From: DASQPR01 sp963797675
Lineage (GTDB): Bacteria > Actinomycetota > Actinomycetes > Mycobacteriales > Micromonosporaceae
Assembly: GCA_963797675.1 (NCBI GenBank)
Contig: CAWCQQ010000007.1
Location: 372,001-436,000 of the forward strand
Length of the DNA: 64,000 nucleotides
Direction of reading: 5' to 3'
Part shown: piece after piece, positions 19,075 to 30,011 of the stretch
Numbering within the stretch: position 1 is the first letter of the stretch
Layout of the letters: each line of letters begins with the position of its first letter
Translations under genes and position numbers: made by a program
The notes under the pieces: generated by a model
The model's input: the letters and a program-made list of their open reading frames with translations, nothing else
What the model was told of the DNA's origin: nothing
Databases searched by the model: none

Positions 19075-20336
19075 CCGTGACCGCAGTCGAACTCGCGATC
19101 GCTCCGGACACGTCCTACTGGACCCGGGCCCGGAAGGCGGGCGCGGTCTACGTGATCGTCGGCGTAGGAGTCGCGCTGTTCTGGGGCGTGTTCGCGAAGC
19201 ACGCCGGGGACAGCCGGTTCACGCTGTCCACGACGTACGCCGGGACGTCGTTGCCGGTCCCCTCGCGTACCGGAACGATCGCGTTCGGGCTGATCGCTGC
19301 GGCGGCGGGCGTGCTGTTGCTGACCGGGCGGTTCAATCGCCGGTTCAAACTGATGTCCGCGATCGCGGTGATCGGCATCGTGCTCGCGTTCCTCTGCTGG
19401 CAGGTGTCCGGCAACGTCATGCCGCTCGGATCGACCGTGCAGCTGAGCATCGTCGCGGCTCTTCCGCTGATCTTCGGCGCGCTCTCCGGCGTGCTGTGCG
19501 AGCGCAGCGGTGTCATCAACGTCGCGATCGAAGGGCAATTCCTGACCGGCGCGTTCCTCGGCGCCCTAGTCGGCACGATCGCCCGCTCGGCCTGGGTCGG
19601 GCTGATCGCCGCGATCGCCGGTGGCGTCCTGGTCGCGGCACTGCTCGCGGTGCTCGCGATCCGCTACCTCGTGGACCAGGTTGTGCTCGGCGTGCTGCTG
19701 ATCCTGCTGGCCAGCGGCTTGACCGCGTTCCTGTACGGCCAGCTGATGCAGAGCAACGCGGCCGGGTACAACAGCCCGCCGCTGCTGCCGATCTGGTCGA
19801 TTCCGGGGCTCTCCAGGATCCCGGTGCTCGGCCCGTCGCTGTTCCAGGGCAACGTGCTGCTCTTCCTCGCCATCGTGCTGGTCCCGGCGATCCACATCGC
19901 ACTGTTCCACACCCGCTGGGGACTGCGTACGCGAGCGGTCGGCGAGCATCCGACCGCGGCCGACACGGTCGGCATCAACGTGCTGCGGGTCCGTTACCGC
20001 AACGTCCTCCTCGGCGGTGTTCTGGCCGGCCTCGGCGGCGCGTTCTTCACGATCGGCTCGACCGGCTCGTTCAGCAAGGGGCTGACGGTCGGAAACGGCT
20101 TCATCGCGCTGGCCGCGCTGATCTTCGGGCGTTGGTCGCCGATCGGCGCGACGCTGGCCGCCCTGCTCTTCGGGTTCACCAAGCAGCTCGCGAACTACCT
20201 CGGCACGATCTCGTCGCCGATTCCGTCGCAGTTCCTCGCGATGCTGCCGTACATCGTGACGATCCTTGCGGTGGCGGGCTTCGTCGGGCGCGTACGGGCG
20301 CCGGCCGCGGACGGCAAACCGTATCTGAAAGGTTAG
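19071..20336 (+). CDS. Nucleoside ABC transporter permease, subunit 2
   Basis: 421 residues, second permease of the pair (YufQ-like), with about ten membrane segments. Diagnostic stretches are LPLIFGALSGVLCERSGVIN, VAIEGQFLTGA, WGLRTRAVGEHPTAADTVGI and FIALAALIFGRWSPIGATLA. It starts by a GTGA overlap with the first permease. The deaminase gene follows after about 50-70 bases, so nucleoside entry and breakdown are probably co-expressed. Confidence 0.92.
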   Translation: MTVTAVELAIAPDTSYWTRARKAGAVYVIVGVGVALFWGVFAKHAGDSRFTLSTTYAGTSLPVPSRTGTIAFGLIAAAAGVLLLTGRFNRRFKLMSAIAVIGIVLAFLCWQVSGNVMPLGSTVQLSIVAALPLIFGALSGVLCERSGVINVAIEGQFLTGAFLGALVGTIARSAWVGLIAAIAGGVLVAALLAVLAIRYLVDQVVLGVLLILLASGLTAFLYGQLMQSNAAGYNSPPLLPIWSIPGLSRIPVLGPSLFQGNVLLFLAIVLVPAIHIALFHTRWGLRTRAVGEHPTAADTVGINVLRVRYRNVLLGGVLAGLGGAFFTIGSTGSFSKGLTVGNGFIALAALIFGRWSPIGATLAALLFGFTKQLANYLGTISSPIPSQFLAMLPYIVTILAVAGFVGRVRAPAADGKPYLKG

Positions 20337-20408
20337 CGTCTGCCCGGGACCGGGCCGCGGGCACCGTTCCTCGACACGGAACCGATGCCGTGGACGACAA
20401 TGGTGGCC

Positions 20409-21107
20409 ATGGACATCGATTGGGCGGAACTCAAGGCGGCTGCGACCGACGCGATGCAGTCGGCGTACGCGCCGTACTCCCGGTTTCCGGTCGGTGCCGC
20501 GGCGCTCGTCGACGACGGCCGGATCGTGCGAGGCTGCAACGTCGAGAACGCGTCCTACGGCCTGACGCTGTGCGCCGAATGCGGGGTCGTCTCGTCGCTG
20601 CACGCGAGCGGCGGTGGCCGCCTGGTCGCATTGTCGTGTGTGGACCGTCACGGCGACCTCCTGATGCCGTGCGGCCGGTGCCGGCAGCTGCTCTGGGAGC
20701 ACGGCGGGCCGCACTGCCTCGTGGATGCCCACGGCGGACCGCTCGCGCTGGCCGAATTGCTCCCGTACGCGTTCGACGTCGGCGACCTGAACCGGTCCTC
20801 CGATCCGGGCGCCGCGCCCGCCCCGCACCTGCGGGACATGCTCGGCCGCGGCACCGTGTTCGTGCACCCCGACACGATCGGTGGCGCGCGGGTGTGGACC
20901 GGCTACTGGGACGGTTCCACCGGTGTCGGCCACGGCCACCAGGCGATTCTCGACGAGGCACCGAGCCGCACCGATGCGGGTGACGTGATCGCGTGGGGTC
21001 TTGCCCGTACCCGTCGGGTGATCGTCGTGGACGCGGAGGGCGAGATGTTCTGGGCCGGCGAAGGCCCGGCGCCCGCCGAGGTCGGCAAGGCGTGGTCCTC
21101 GTCATGA
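20409..21107 (+). CDS. cdd: Cytidine deaminase with an unusual C-terminal extension
   Basis: Converts cytidine and deoxycytidine to uridine and deoxyuridine. The first 130 residues are a normal zinc cytidine deaminase: YAPYSRFPVGAAAL, GCNVENASYGLTLCAECGVV (the zinc-ligand Cys and catalytic Glu region) and MPCGRCRQLLWE. The frame then continues for about 100 more residues containing TVFVHPDTIGGARVWTGYWD and RRVIVVDAEGEMFWAGEG, which I do not recognise. This could be a true added domain, or a separate small ORF (for example from ATG 20839) joined by a base error near the normal stop. ATG 20385 and 20400 are alternative starts. Confidence 0.85.
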   Translation: MDIDWAELKAAATDAMQSAYAPYSRFPVGAAALVDDGRIVRGCNVENASYGLTLCAECGVVSSLHASGGGRLVALSCVDRHGDLLMPCGRCRQLLWEHGGPHCLVDAHGGPLALAELLPYAFDVGDLNRSSDPGAAPAPHLRDMLGRGTVFVHPDTIGGARVWTGYWDGSTGVGHGHQAILDEAPSRTDAGDVIAWGLARTRRVIVVDAEGEMFWAGEGPAPAEVGKAWSSS

Positions 21108-21108
21108 C

Positions 21109-21129
21109 CGAGCGCAGCGGTGGTCTGGG

Positions 21130-21146
<17 letters not shown>
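21109..21146 (+). repeat. 12-bp direct repeat between cdd and deoA
   Basis: CGAGCGCAGCGG occurs at 21109-21120 and again at 21135-21146, the second copy inside the first codons of deoA. Each copy follows an ATG. It resembles the GAGCGCAGCGA-type short words scattered through many actinomycete genomes; no function is implied. Confidence 0.5.
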
Positions 21147-22440
<1,294 letters not shown>

Positions 22441-22534
22441 CCATCGGTGCAAGAGCGTCCGACCGTCGGATGCCTGCGCGTATGCGCGCTGGCTACGCTC
22501 GGTATGCCCATCCCCTGCACCGCGATCGAGGTCT

Positions 22535-23217
22535 ATGGTCGTGCCCGCCCCTGATCCGGCAGCGATCCGCGCTGCGAACATCGAAGAGCTGTACCGGCTT
22601 GCGGTTACCGCTGCCGCCGTCGACCTTTCCGCTGGTATGGGAGCCGGGCGACGAGGTCGAGCTGCGGCCGGTGCCGGAGATGGAGGCGCGGACCGCGATC
22701 CTGAACGTCGTGCTGGCCCGGTCGTTCGGCATGCCGTCGCGCCTCGCGATGGCATGGCTGCTGGAGGCCCGGCTGATGGAGCGCGTGACCCAGCCGGAGT
22801 GGCACTACGTGACGTCGGGCGAGGGCGACGATCGGTCGTTCGCGCTGCACCTGGAGGCGATCACCGCGCTCGCCTGGCTGCTCGGGCTCACCAAGACGCT
22901 GGATCCGGCCGCGCCCAGCAACGAGAATCTGGTCGCGTTGCTGCCCGATCTGCCGTACCGGGGAGCCGTTCCCGGCCTGGCGCTCGCGCAGCCTGGTCGC
23001 GCCGCGCGATCCGGCGCAGGCCGCCGCCGTCCTCGACCTCTACTACTGCCTGGACTGGTCCTACCTGGAGGCCGAGCGCCGCGGACAGCCGCTGCCCGGC
23101 ATGATCGACTCCAACACGATCGGCCAGCGCCGGTGGGCGCTGGAGTGGGCGGTCGTCTTCCGCGGCCCGTACCACGACGAGCCGGTCGAGTGGGAAGACG
23201 TCGACCTGTCGACCTGA
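22535..23217 (+). CDS. DUF4272 domain protein, two frameshifts
   Basis: About 226 residues after correction, of the DUF4272 family (function unknown, cytosolic). Recognisable stretches are SFGMPSRLAMAWLLEARLME, EAITALAWLLGLTKTLDP and, at the C-terminus, LDLYYCLDWSYLEAERRGQP and RRWALEWAVVF followed by WEDVDLST. Plus-one shifts lie near 22628 (extra T, before PLVWEPGDEVEL) and near 23003 (extra C, before WRSRSLVAPRDP). It sits between deoA and the oppositely oriented methyltransferase gene, with only a few bases to the latter. Confidence 0.75.
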
Positions 23218-23219
23218 CC

Positions 23220-24075
23220 TCAGCCGGTGACGCCGGTAGATGCCCAGCGTCACCGCGACCGTCACCGTCGATCGGCTCCGGCAGCACGGCGATGCGCGCG
23301 CTCATCGACGTCGGCATCGGTGTGCCAGGCGCTCGGACCCATGCCGACCAGCGTCGCGATCTCGGCGTGGTCAGCGCATCACGCCGCCGATCGGTTGCCT
23401 GGTCGACCAGCGTCGAACGCGGCGCCGAGCTGGGCCGCGACCCGGTCGGCCTTGTCCGGGTCGACCGAAGCAGGCCGAGCGGCTCGATCGAGTTCGGTCA
23501 GGTGCTCGGCGGTCGGCGTGACCACCAGCAGCACGCCGTCCGGGCGCAGCACGCGCGCGAACTCGGCGCCCGGCCGCGGCGCGAACACGTCCAGCGCGAC
23601 GCCGACCACGCCGTCCGCGATCGGCAGCGGCTGCCACGCGTCGCAGACGATCGCGTCCGCGCCGCGGCATGGGCGCGCGCGGCGACCCGTACGGCCGCCT
23701 TCGACACATCGCGTGGCCAGCCCGAACGTCGTCCGGCGGCAGCGCATCCAGCACGCCCGCGAGGTGGTGTCCGGTGCCGGCGCCAAGATCGAAGAACGAG
23801 TCCACCGCGATGGTACGCCGCAGCCGCGCGCCGGAGCGCGTCGGTGATCATCGCGTAGTGCCCGGCGCTCAGGAACTCCGCCCGCGCAGCCGACCATCGC
23901 CGGCGCTGTCCCCGGCGTGTACGAGCGGCGCGGCGGTCAGTTGCGCGTACCCCTGGCGGGATTGATCGAAGCTGTGCCGCAGCGGGCAGCACAGCGGTCC
24001 GCGCGGACCGGTGGTCAGCGACAGCGGACCGTGACAGACCGGGCAGCGCAGGCAGCGCACCACCTCTGGTCGCAT
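23220..24075 (-). CDS. RlmA-like rRNA (guanine-N1)-methyltransferase, heavily frameshifted
   Basis: S-adenosylmethionine-dependent methyltransferase resembling RlmA (23S rRNA G745/G748). Segments in order: an N-terminal zinc-binding part with CLRCPVCHGPL and CCPLRHSFDQSRQGYAQL, then FLSAGHYAMITDAL, SFFDLGAGTGHHLAGVLDAL (motif I), DVSKAAVRVAARAH, AIVCDAWQPLPIADGVV and a C-terminal IAVLPEPID with VTVAVTLGIYRRHR. These lie in all three minus-strand frames, with at least six indels between 23230 and 23900, two of them within 15 bases near 23900. That density exceeds most other genes here, so a real pseudogene cannot be excluded. ATG 24075 has GAGGA eight bases upstream; the 3' end is approximate. 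Confidence 0.7.
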
Positions 24076-24117
24076 GTCGAAATTCCTCAGGTCGGCAGGC
24101 AAATATATGGTCTGTCC

Positions 24118-25211
24118 ATGGTCGCACTCAGCTTTGACGAGATCGTTCTCGGCGCCGAAGGCGCTGCTCCACGATCATCTCGACGGCGGGCTGCGGCCGG
24201 CCACGATCGTGGACCTCGCCGACGAGATCGGGCACGTCCTGCCGGCATCGGATGCCGACGTCGCTCGGCGACGTGGTTCGTGGCGGCCGCCGACTCGGGC
24301 TCGCTGGTCCGATATCTGGAGACGTTCGCGCACACCGTCGCGGTGATGCAGACGTCCGATGCGCTGCACCGGGTGGCGAAGGAGTGCGCGCTGGACCTGG
24401 CGGCCGACGGCGTCGTCTACGCGGAGTCGCGGTTCGCGCCGGAGCAGCACACCGAGGGCGGCCTGACGCTGCCGGAGGTGGTCGAGGCGGTGCTCGCCGG
24501 GTTCGCCGACGGGGTCGCCGAGGCGACCGCGGCCGGCCGGCCGATCCGGATCGGCGTGCTGCTGACCGCGATGCGCCACGCGGCCCGCTCGATGGAGATC
24601 GCCGAACTGGCGGTCCGCTACCGGGACGAGGGCGTGGTCGGGTTCGACATCGCCGGCGCCGAGGCCGGCTATCCGCCCACCCGGCACCTGGACGCGTTCG
24701 AGTACCTGCAGCGGGAGAACTTTCACTTCACCATCCACGCCGGTGAGGCGTTCGGGTTGCCGAGCATCTGGCAGGCGATCCAGTGGTGCGGTGCGGACCG
24801 GCTCGGCCACGGCGTGCGGATCGTCGACGACATCGGTCCCGGACCGCACGCTCGGTCGCCTCGCCGCCTACGTCCGCGACAAGCGGATCCCGCTCGAACT
24901 GTGCCCATCGAGCAACGTGCAGACCGGCGCGGCGCGCGTCGATCCGGGAGCACCCGATCGGCCTGCTGCGCGATTTGCAATTCCGAGTGACGCTTAATAC
25001 CGATAATCGACTTATGTCCGGTACGAGCATGTCACGGGAAATGTGGCTGCTATCCGAGGCTTTTGGCTATGGATGGGCAGAATTGCAGTGGTTGACGGTT
25101 AATGCCATGAAGAGTTCGTTCATCCCTTTTGACGAGCGCCTGAAGCTGATTAACGACGTCATCAAACCGGCGTACGCCTCAAAGGTGGGATCCTTGCCGC
25201 CGAACGGTTGA
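24118..25211 (+). CDS. add: Adenosine deaminase, about five frameshifts
   Basis: Deaminates adenosine and deoxyadenosine to inosine forms. About 362 residues when five extra bases are removed (near 24157, two near 24265, 24845, 24940). Zinc and catalytic motifs are present: LLHDHLDGGL (HxH), FTIHAGEAFG (His and Glu), RLGHGVR and TLNTDNRLMSGTSMSREM (paired Asp region). The middle 600 bases read cleanly as one frame. The last 150 bases are noticeably more AT-rich (ATACCGATAATCGACTTATG) than the rest. The start is ATG 24118. It diverges from the RlmA-like gene, leaving 42 bases between start codons. Confidence 0.92.
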
Positions 25212-25476
25212 TCGGCCTGCTTCGACGTGAGCAAACTCGTTCCAGGCTTGCCCTAGAAGCTATCTAATCGCCATATTGCGGATGCCCCGCAGCGCCCATA
25301 GTCGTGTACATTTCGTATTTCCGTGTCACGGTCCAGGAACGACAGTCGCCGACAAGGCTGCTGGGCTTTCCGTTTCGTTCGCGGCGTGGTGGAATCTCGG
25401 GGGTCTGCGCTTTTAATAAGCGCTGCCGGTCACGGGTGCCCAATCTTAAAGCGGGCACGGTACGGAGGTGTTTGAG
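25212..25476 (+). promoter_or_regulatory. Upstream region of the conservon with two hairpins and a decisive RBS
   Basis: A 265-base gene-free stretch. Two short perfect stems lie just before cvnA: GCGCTT/AAGCGC with a TTAAT loop at 25407-25423, and GTGCCC/GGGCAC with an 11-base loop at 25436-25458. The second ends 5 bases before the ribosome binding site GGAGG (25464-25468). That site lies 8 bases before GTG 25477 and excludes the earlier in-frame GTG 25468. No clear -35/-10 pair stands out. Confidence 0.45.
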
Positions 25477-28400
25477 GTGAGCAAGCGACCGAAAGAGGGC
25501 CGTGCGCCCCGCTCGGGCGTGCGATCGCTCGTCGGCTACCTCCGCGACCGACCGATCGGCATCAAGCTCGGGTTCATCATGTTTGTGCCAATCTTGGCCA
25601 TCGTGATCGTCGGTGCCAACGGTCTGGTTGCGCAGATCTCGACGACGAACAATGCGGATCGGGCGCGTACGTTGGCGACCTTGACGCAGTTCTCGGGTGC
25701 GTTGGTCGATCAGTTGCAGGCCGAGCGGGCCGACGCGACGATGCTGTTGGGTAGTCCGTCGAAGGCGGCGATGGATGCGGCCAAGCCGGTGTTCGCCGCG
25801 CAGACCGCGAAGACCGATAGTGCGGCGACGGCGTATACGACGCAGAGTTCCTCGCAGGCGAATCTGCCGGACAACTTCCGTTCGCTGCTGGCTCGGATCC
25901 AGACCCAGCTGGGTCAGTTGGGTGCGTTGCGCAACGAGATCGGTGTGTCGGGTCAGATTCCGTTGTCCGCGGCGGTGTCGCCGTACTCGGCGTTGATCAG
26001 TTCGTTGCTGCAGATCCGCGATGACGCGTCCCAGTTGGCCGGTGATTCGACGCTGAGTTTCGAGATGCGCGCCGCGGCCTCGATCGCCAGCGACAAGGAG
26101 TACGTGTCGCAGGAGCGCTACCTGGTCCTGACCGCATTGCTGCAGGGCAACATGCCGTTCCAGCTGCGCAAGCAGGTCATCGCAACGCAGACCGGTCAAG
26201 CGCAGGCCGCCACCCAGTACCAGGTGGTCGCGACCGCGGAGCAGTGGAGCTGGTACAGCCTGACGGTTTCCGGTAACGATCTGCGTCCATCGCAGGTGGA
26301 CGAAGCCAAGATCGAGGCGATGCAGACCGACGCGCTGCCCGACGGTATGAAGTTCGACGAGTGGGACAAGGGCATCTCGGCACGTGGCGCTCTTCTCCGT
26401 GCGGTCGAGGTGAAGATCGACAACGAGACGGTCGACGACTCGACCACCCTGCGTGACCAGGTGCAACGCCAGATCATCGTGGACGTCGGCCTGCTCTTCG
26501 CGATGGTGCTCGCCGCCATGTTGATCGCGTGGTTGGTGGCACGCTCGATGAACCGGTCGCTCCGCGAGCTGAAGCAGGGTGCGCTGAACGTCGCGCAGAA
26601 CGGCCTGCCGCAGGCGGTCGCCCGGCTGCGCGATCCGGCGCTGTCGTCCTCGCTCAGCCCGCAACAGATCGCCCTACAGATCGCCGAACCGCTGCCGGTC
26701 CGGAGTCGCGACGAATTCGGGCAGGTGACCGAGGCATTCAACGCGGTCCACCTGGAAGCCGTCCGTACCGCCGCCGAGCAGGCCGCGCTGCGGTCCTCGG
26801 TCGCCACGATGTTCGTCAACCTGGCACGCCGCTCGCAGATCCTGGTCGACCGGCTGATCGGCCACCTCGACCAGCTCGAGCGCGGCGAGGAGAACCCGGA
26901 TCGTCTGGCCGAGCTGTTCCAACTCGACCACCTGGCCACCCGAATGCGCCGCAACGACGAAAACCTTCTCGTCCTCGCCGGTGCCGACTCGACCCGTGTC
27001 CAGCGCGAGCCGGCTCCGCTGATCGACGTGCTGCGCGCCGCGCAGTCCGAGGTCGAGCACTACACCCGCGTCGAATTCGGCATGATCGACCGCGACCTCG
27101 AGGTCGCTGCGCACGCCGTCAACGACCTGGTCCACCTCGTCGCGGAACTGTTCGACAACGCGACCGCGTTCTCGCCGCCGGATGCAGTGGTGCTGGTCGA
27201 GGCGCGTCGCGTCGGCGACCGGGCGGTGCTCTTCGTCGAGGACCGCGGCATCGGCGTCTCAGCCGATCAGCTTGCCGAACTCAACGAGCGCCTCTCCACT
27301 CCGCCGATCGTCGACGTCGCCGTCTCTCGCATGATGGGCCTGGTCGTGGTCGCGCGCCTCGCGCACCGCCACAACGTCAAGGTTGAACTGCGCCCCGGCC
27401 CGGAGCGCGGCATGATCGCCGACGTGCTCCTGCCGACGAACGTCCTGGTCTCGCGGGCACTGTCCGGCCGCCCGAACGGTAACCAGGCGCTGCCGGCCGA
27501 GCCTCGCGGGCCGCAGCCGCCGCCGATGACCCAGATCCCGCCGCGTTCGCCGTTCAGTCCACCGCTTGCGCTGGAGGGCGGGCCGTCCATCCGGCCGCGC
27601 AACGGCGACGGCGGTGGCCTCGCGGTCAACGGTGCCGGTGCCAACGGGACGAACGGTTCGCACGGTCCCGATCGTGGCGGCGCCGGTTCGGGTGGCTTCC
27701 ACGGCCCCGATACCCGGCCGCCGGCGGCTGCGCCGAGCCTCGGTGGCTTCGCGGCCAACGCCGAACTGTTCGACGCGAGCGCCCGCGAATTGCTGGCCGG
27801 ATCGTCGGGTAACCGCTCACTCCCGAGCTGGTCGGACCTGACCGGTTCGCCGGAGGTGCCCGGCGTACCGCTCGCACAGCAGATGTTCAGCCCGCGCAAG
27901 GGCCTGGCCGCGCCGCTGCCGTTGCCGCAACGACGGACCGACGCTCCGGGCGAGGAGCAGGACGACTACGACAACCGGCCGCGGATTCCACGCCAGCGCC
28001 CGCTCGCGCCGCCGCTGGACGAACAGCGACTGGTCGACGAGTTCACCGACGCCGAGCTGATCGACGAGCGGGACGGCGACTACGCGTCCCAGTTCACCGA
28101 TTCGAGTGCACCGGCTCGTGAAACGGCACCGCCGGCCGCCGCACCGCCGGTCTGGCCCCCGGTAGCACCGTCGCAGCCGTCGTCGCTCCGGGACGAAGGC
28201 ACCGGCCAGCTTCAGCTCGGTTCGGGCGCTTTGCAGGCCGCCTTCGACATGACGACCGAGATCCCGCGCGTGCGTGATCTGGATCTGGCCGGCGCACTCC
28301 GCAACGACACGTACGCGCCGGAGACGCACGACGGCGAGGCGGCGTCCGACGAATTCGCACCCGTCGACTACGACTCGGCCACCGACTACGCAACCGGCTT

Positions 28401-29169
28401 CGGCGCCAGCACGGACTACGCGACGTCGACGGATTATGCGGCCGGCAGTGACTACGCGGCGTCCGACTACGCCACCGACAGCGGGTACGCGCCGCTTCCC
28501 GCGATGGAGCGTCCGGCTTCCGGTCGCCCTGCCAACGTGCCGCCGTTCGCCGACGAGACGATGGAACTACCGATCTTCCGCGAGCTGGAATCGGCCTGGT
28601 TCCGGGAGCCGGACGCCGCGCCGCCGGTACCGGTTCACACGGACGGCGACGAACCGGTACCCTCCTCAGACCAGCTGGCCGAAGCGGGCGTGCGGCTACC
28701 GACCGGGGATACCCGGAGCCGGAGCGGCAGTTCGGTTCGGACCGACGGAACGGCCGATGGAATTGACGACGACACCAGCGCAATCTATGTGGAGTCGTCG
28801 CTGTCAACAGCAGGCGCGACGATGGGTGGCGTAGGGATGTCGGGATCGGTTCGTCCAGTTGACTCCGTATGGCGGAGCCCAGCGGACGAAGGCTGGGACG
28901 CAGCGGCGGCTGCGCTCGAGCCCACCGATGCCGGAACGACCGAAGGTGGCCTGCCGCGACGCGTACCGATGGCGCAGCTCGTCCCCGGCGGGGTGGACAA
29001 GGCCACGACTGGATCGAACCGACGGTCGCCGGATGCCGTACGCGGCCTGCTCTCGGCCTACCACCGTGGGGTGCAGCGCGGGCGCGAGCAGAGCGATGAA
29101 AACAACGCCACATCGGAGTCGACGACCGGACAGACCCCGTCCGGCAGCAGCAGGGAGCAGGAAGCATGA
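25477..29169 (+). CDS. cvnA: Conservon sensor histidine-kinase-like protein CvnA (NIT-HAMP-HATPase)
   Basis: 1230 residues, intact. A short basic N-terminus and a first membrane helix (FIMFVPILAIVIVGANGLVA) precede an extracellular nitrate/nitrite-sensing (NIT) type helical domain to about residue 330. A second helix (LLFAMVLAAMLIAWLVA), a HAMP region and an ATPase domain follow, with N box AELFDNATAFSPP and G box EDRGIGVSADQL. No canonical phospho-acceptor His box is evident. From about residue 670 the protein is Pro/Gly-rich and disordered, with degenerate DYA repeats near residues 965-1010. It ends with GLPRRVPMAQLVPG and LLSAYHRGVQRGRE, typical conservon tail motifs. Its stop overlaps cvnB by 4 bases. 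Confidence 0.92.
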   Translation: MSKRPKEGRAPRSGVRSLVGYLRDRPIGIKLGFIMFVPILAIVIVGANGLVAQISTTNNADRARTLATLTQFSGALVDQLQAERADATMLLGSPSKAAMDAAKPVFAAQTAKTDSAATAYTTQSSSQANLPDNFRSLLARIQTQLGQLGALRNEIGVSGQIPLSAAVSPYSALISSLLQIRDDASQLAGDSTLSFEMRAAASIASDKEYVSQERYLVLTALLQGNMPFQLRKQVIATQTGQAQAATQYQVVATAEQWSWYSLTVSGNDLRPSQVDEAKIEAMQTDALPDGMKFDEWDKGISARGALLRAVEVKIDNETVDDSTTLRDQVQRQIIVDVGLLFAMVLAAMLIAWLVARSMNRSLRELKQGALNVAQNGLPQAVARLRDPALSSSLSPQQIALQIAEPLPVRSRDEFGQVTEAFNAVHLEAVRTAAEQAALRSSVATMFVNLARRSQILVDRLIGHLDQLERGEENPDRLAELFQLDHLATRMRRNDENLLVLAGADSTRVQREPAPLIDVLRAAQSEVEHYTRVEFGMIDRDLEVAAHAVNDLVHLVAELFDNATAFSPPDAVVLVEARRVGDRAVLFVEDRGIGVSADQLAELNERLSTPPIVDVAVSRMMGLVVVARLAHRHNVKVELRPGPERGMIADVLLPTNVLVSRALSGRPNGNQALPAEPRGPQPPPMTQIPPRSPFSPPLALEGGPSIRPRNGDGGGLAVNGAGANGTNGSHGPDRGGAGSGGFHGPDTRPPAAAPSLGGFAANAELFDASARELLAGSSGNRSLPSWSDLTGSPEVPGVPLAQQMFSPRKGLAAPLPLPQRRTDAPGEEQDDYDNRPRIPRQRPLAPPLDEQRLVDEFTDAELIDERDGDYASQFTDSSAPARETAPPAAAPPVWPPVAPSQPSSLRDEGTGQLQLGSGALQAAFDMTTEIPRVRDLDLAGALRNDTYAPETHDGEAASDEFAPVDYDSATDYATGFGASTDYATSTDYAAGSDYAASDYATDSGYAPLPAMERPASGRPANVPPFADETMELPIFRELESAWFREPDAAPPVPVHTDGDEPVPSSDQLAEAGVRLPTGDTRSRSGSSVRTDGTADGIDDDTSAIYVESSLSTAGATMGGVGMSGSVRPVDSVWRSPADEGWDAAAAALEPTDAGTTEGGLPRRVPMAQLVPGGVDKATTGSNRRSPDAVRGLLSAYHRGVQRGREQSDENNATSESTTGQTPSGSSREQEA

Positions 29170-29570
29170 CAACGGCCCAGGATCTCAGTTGGTTGTTGGC
29201 CAACTTCGCCGATCGCGTACCGGGTGTTGCACACGCGGTCGCGGTATCGGCGGACGGCCTTCTCCTTGCGTCCTCCCGTGATTTACCGCGGGACCGCGCT
29301 GATCAGCTCGCCGCGATCGCGTCCGGACTGGTCAGCCTCACAGTCGGCGCATCGCGCTGCTTCGACGGCGGTGCCGTACTCCAAACCGTCGTCGAAATGG
29401 ACAACGGTTTCCTGTTCCTGATGTCGATTTCGGACGGCTCGTCATTCGCGGTTCTGGCCGCGCGGTCGTGCGATGTCGGCCAGGTCGGCTACGAGATGGC
29501 ACTGCTCGTCGACCGTGTCGGTGACGCGCTGACGCCGCCGCCGCGCGCCGCTGCATCGATGCTGGGCTGA
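29166..29570 (+). CDS. cvnB: Conservon roadblock/LC7 protein CvnB
   Basis: 134 residues with a roadblock/LC7 fold: LSWLLANFADRVPGVAHAVA, SADGLLLASSRDLP and GASRCFDGGAVLQTVVEMDN. In the Streptomyces conservons CvnB associates with CvnA, CvnC and the CvnD GTPase at the membrane and is thought to act as a GTPase regulator. The ATG overlaps the cvnA stop (ATGA), so the two are translated together. Confidence 0.93.
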   Translation: MTTAQDLSWLLANFADRVPGVAHAVAVSADGLLLASSRDLPRDRADQLAAIASGLVSLTVGASRCFDGGAVLQTVVEMDNGFLFLMSISDGSSFAVLAARSCDVGQVGYEMALLVDRVGDALTPPPRAAASMLG

Positions 29571-29627
29571 CCGACGACTCCGTACACGCACGAATCCGAA
29601 GACGGGTGACCAAGGAGGTGAACGGCG

Positions 29628-30011
29628 ATGGCTGACATGGACGAACCAACCGGCATGCTGGTCCGGCCGTATGCCGTTACCCGCGGACGGACCAGGCCCA
29701 GGCTGAATATCGCGATCGAGGCGCTTGTCGAGACCACCGTGCGTGGTCGTGGCGCCGAGGGACGCAATACGTCGGCTATCGGGCGTGAACATCAATTCAT
29801 CGCCAACCTGTGCGATGGCCGGCTGCAATCACTCGCGGAGATCTCGGCGCGGATGCAACTTCCGCTCGGGACCGCGCGGGTGCTGATCGCAGATATGGCC
29901 GCAGACGGGCTGCTGGCGGTGTACGAGCCAACGTCGTTCGACGGAGACAGTGATGACTCCCTCGGAACGGAATTGCTGGAGAGGGTGCTGAGTGGACTAC
30001 GGAGGCTCTGA
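29628..30011 (+). CDS. cvnC: Conservon DUF742 protein CvnC
   Basis: 127 residues, DUF742 family. The stretches LVRPYAVTRGRTRP, LCDGRLQSLAEISARMQLPL and TARVLIADMAADGLLAVY form the winged-helix-like core typical of CvnC. A strong ribosome binding site AAGGAGGTG precedes ATG 29628. The 3' end overlaps the cvnD start by 20 bases. The role within the conservon complex is not known in detail. Confidence 0.92.
   Translation: MADMDEPTGMLVRPYAVTRGRTRPRLNIAIEALVETTVRGRGAEGRNTSAIGREHQFIANLCDGRLQSLAEISARMQLPLGTARVLIADMAADGLLAVYEPTSFDGDSDDSLGTELLERVLSGLRRL

Noticed and set aside
28366..28500. DYA-repeat region as a DNA minisatellite
   Set aside because: The repeats are recognisable at protein level but the DNA units are uneven in length and diverged, and the frame is unbroken.
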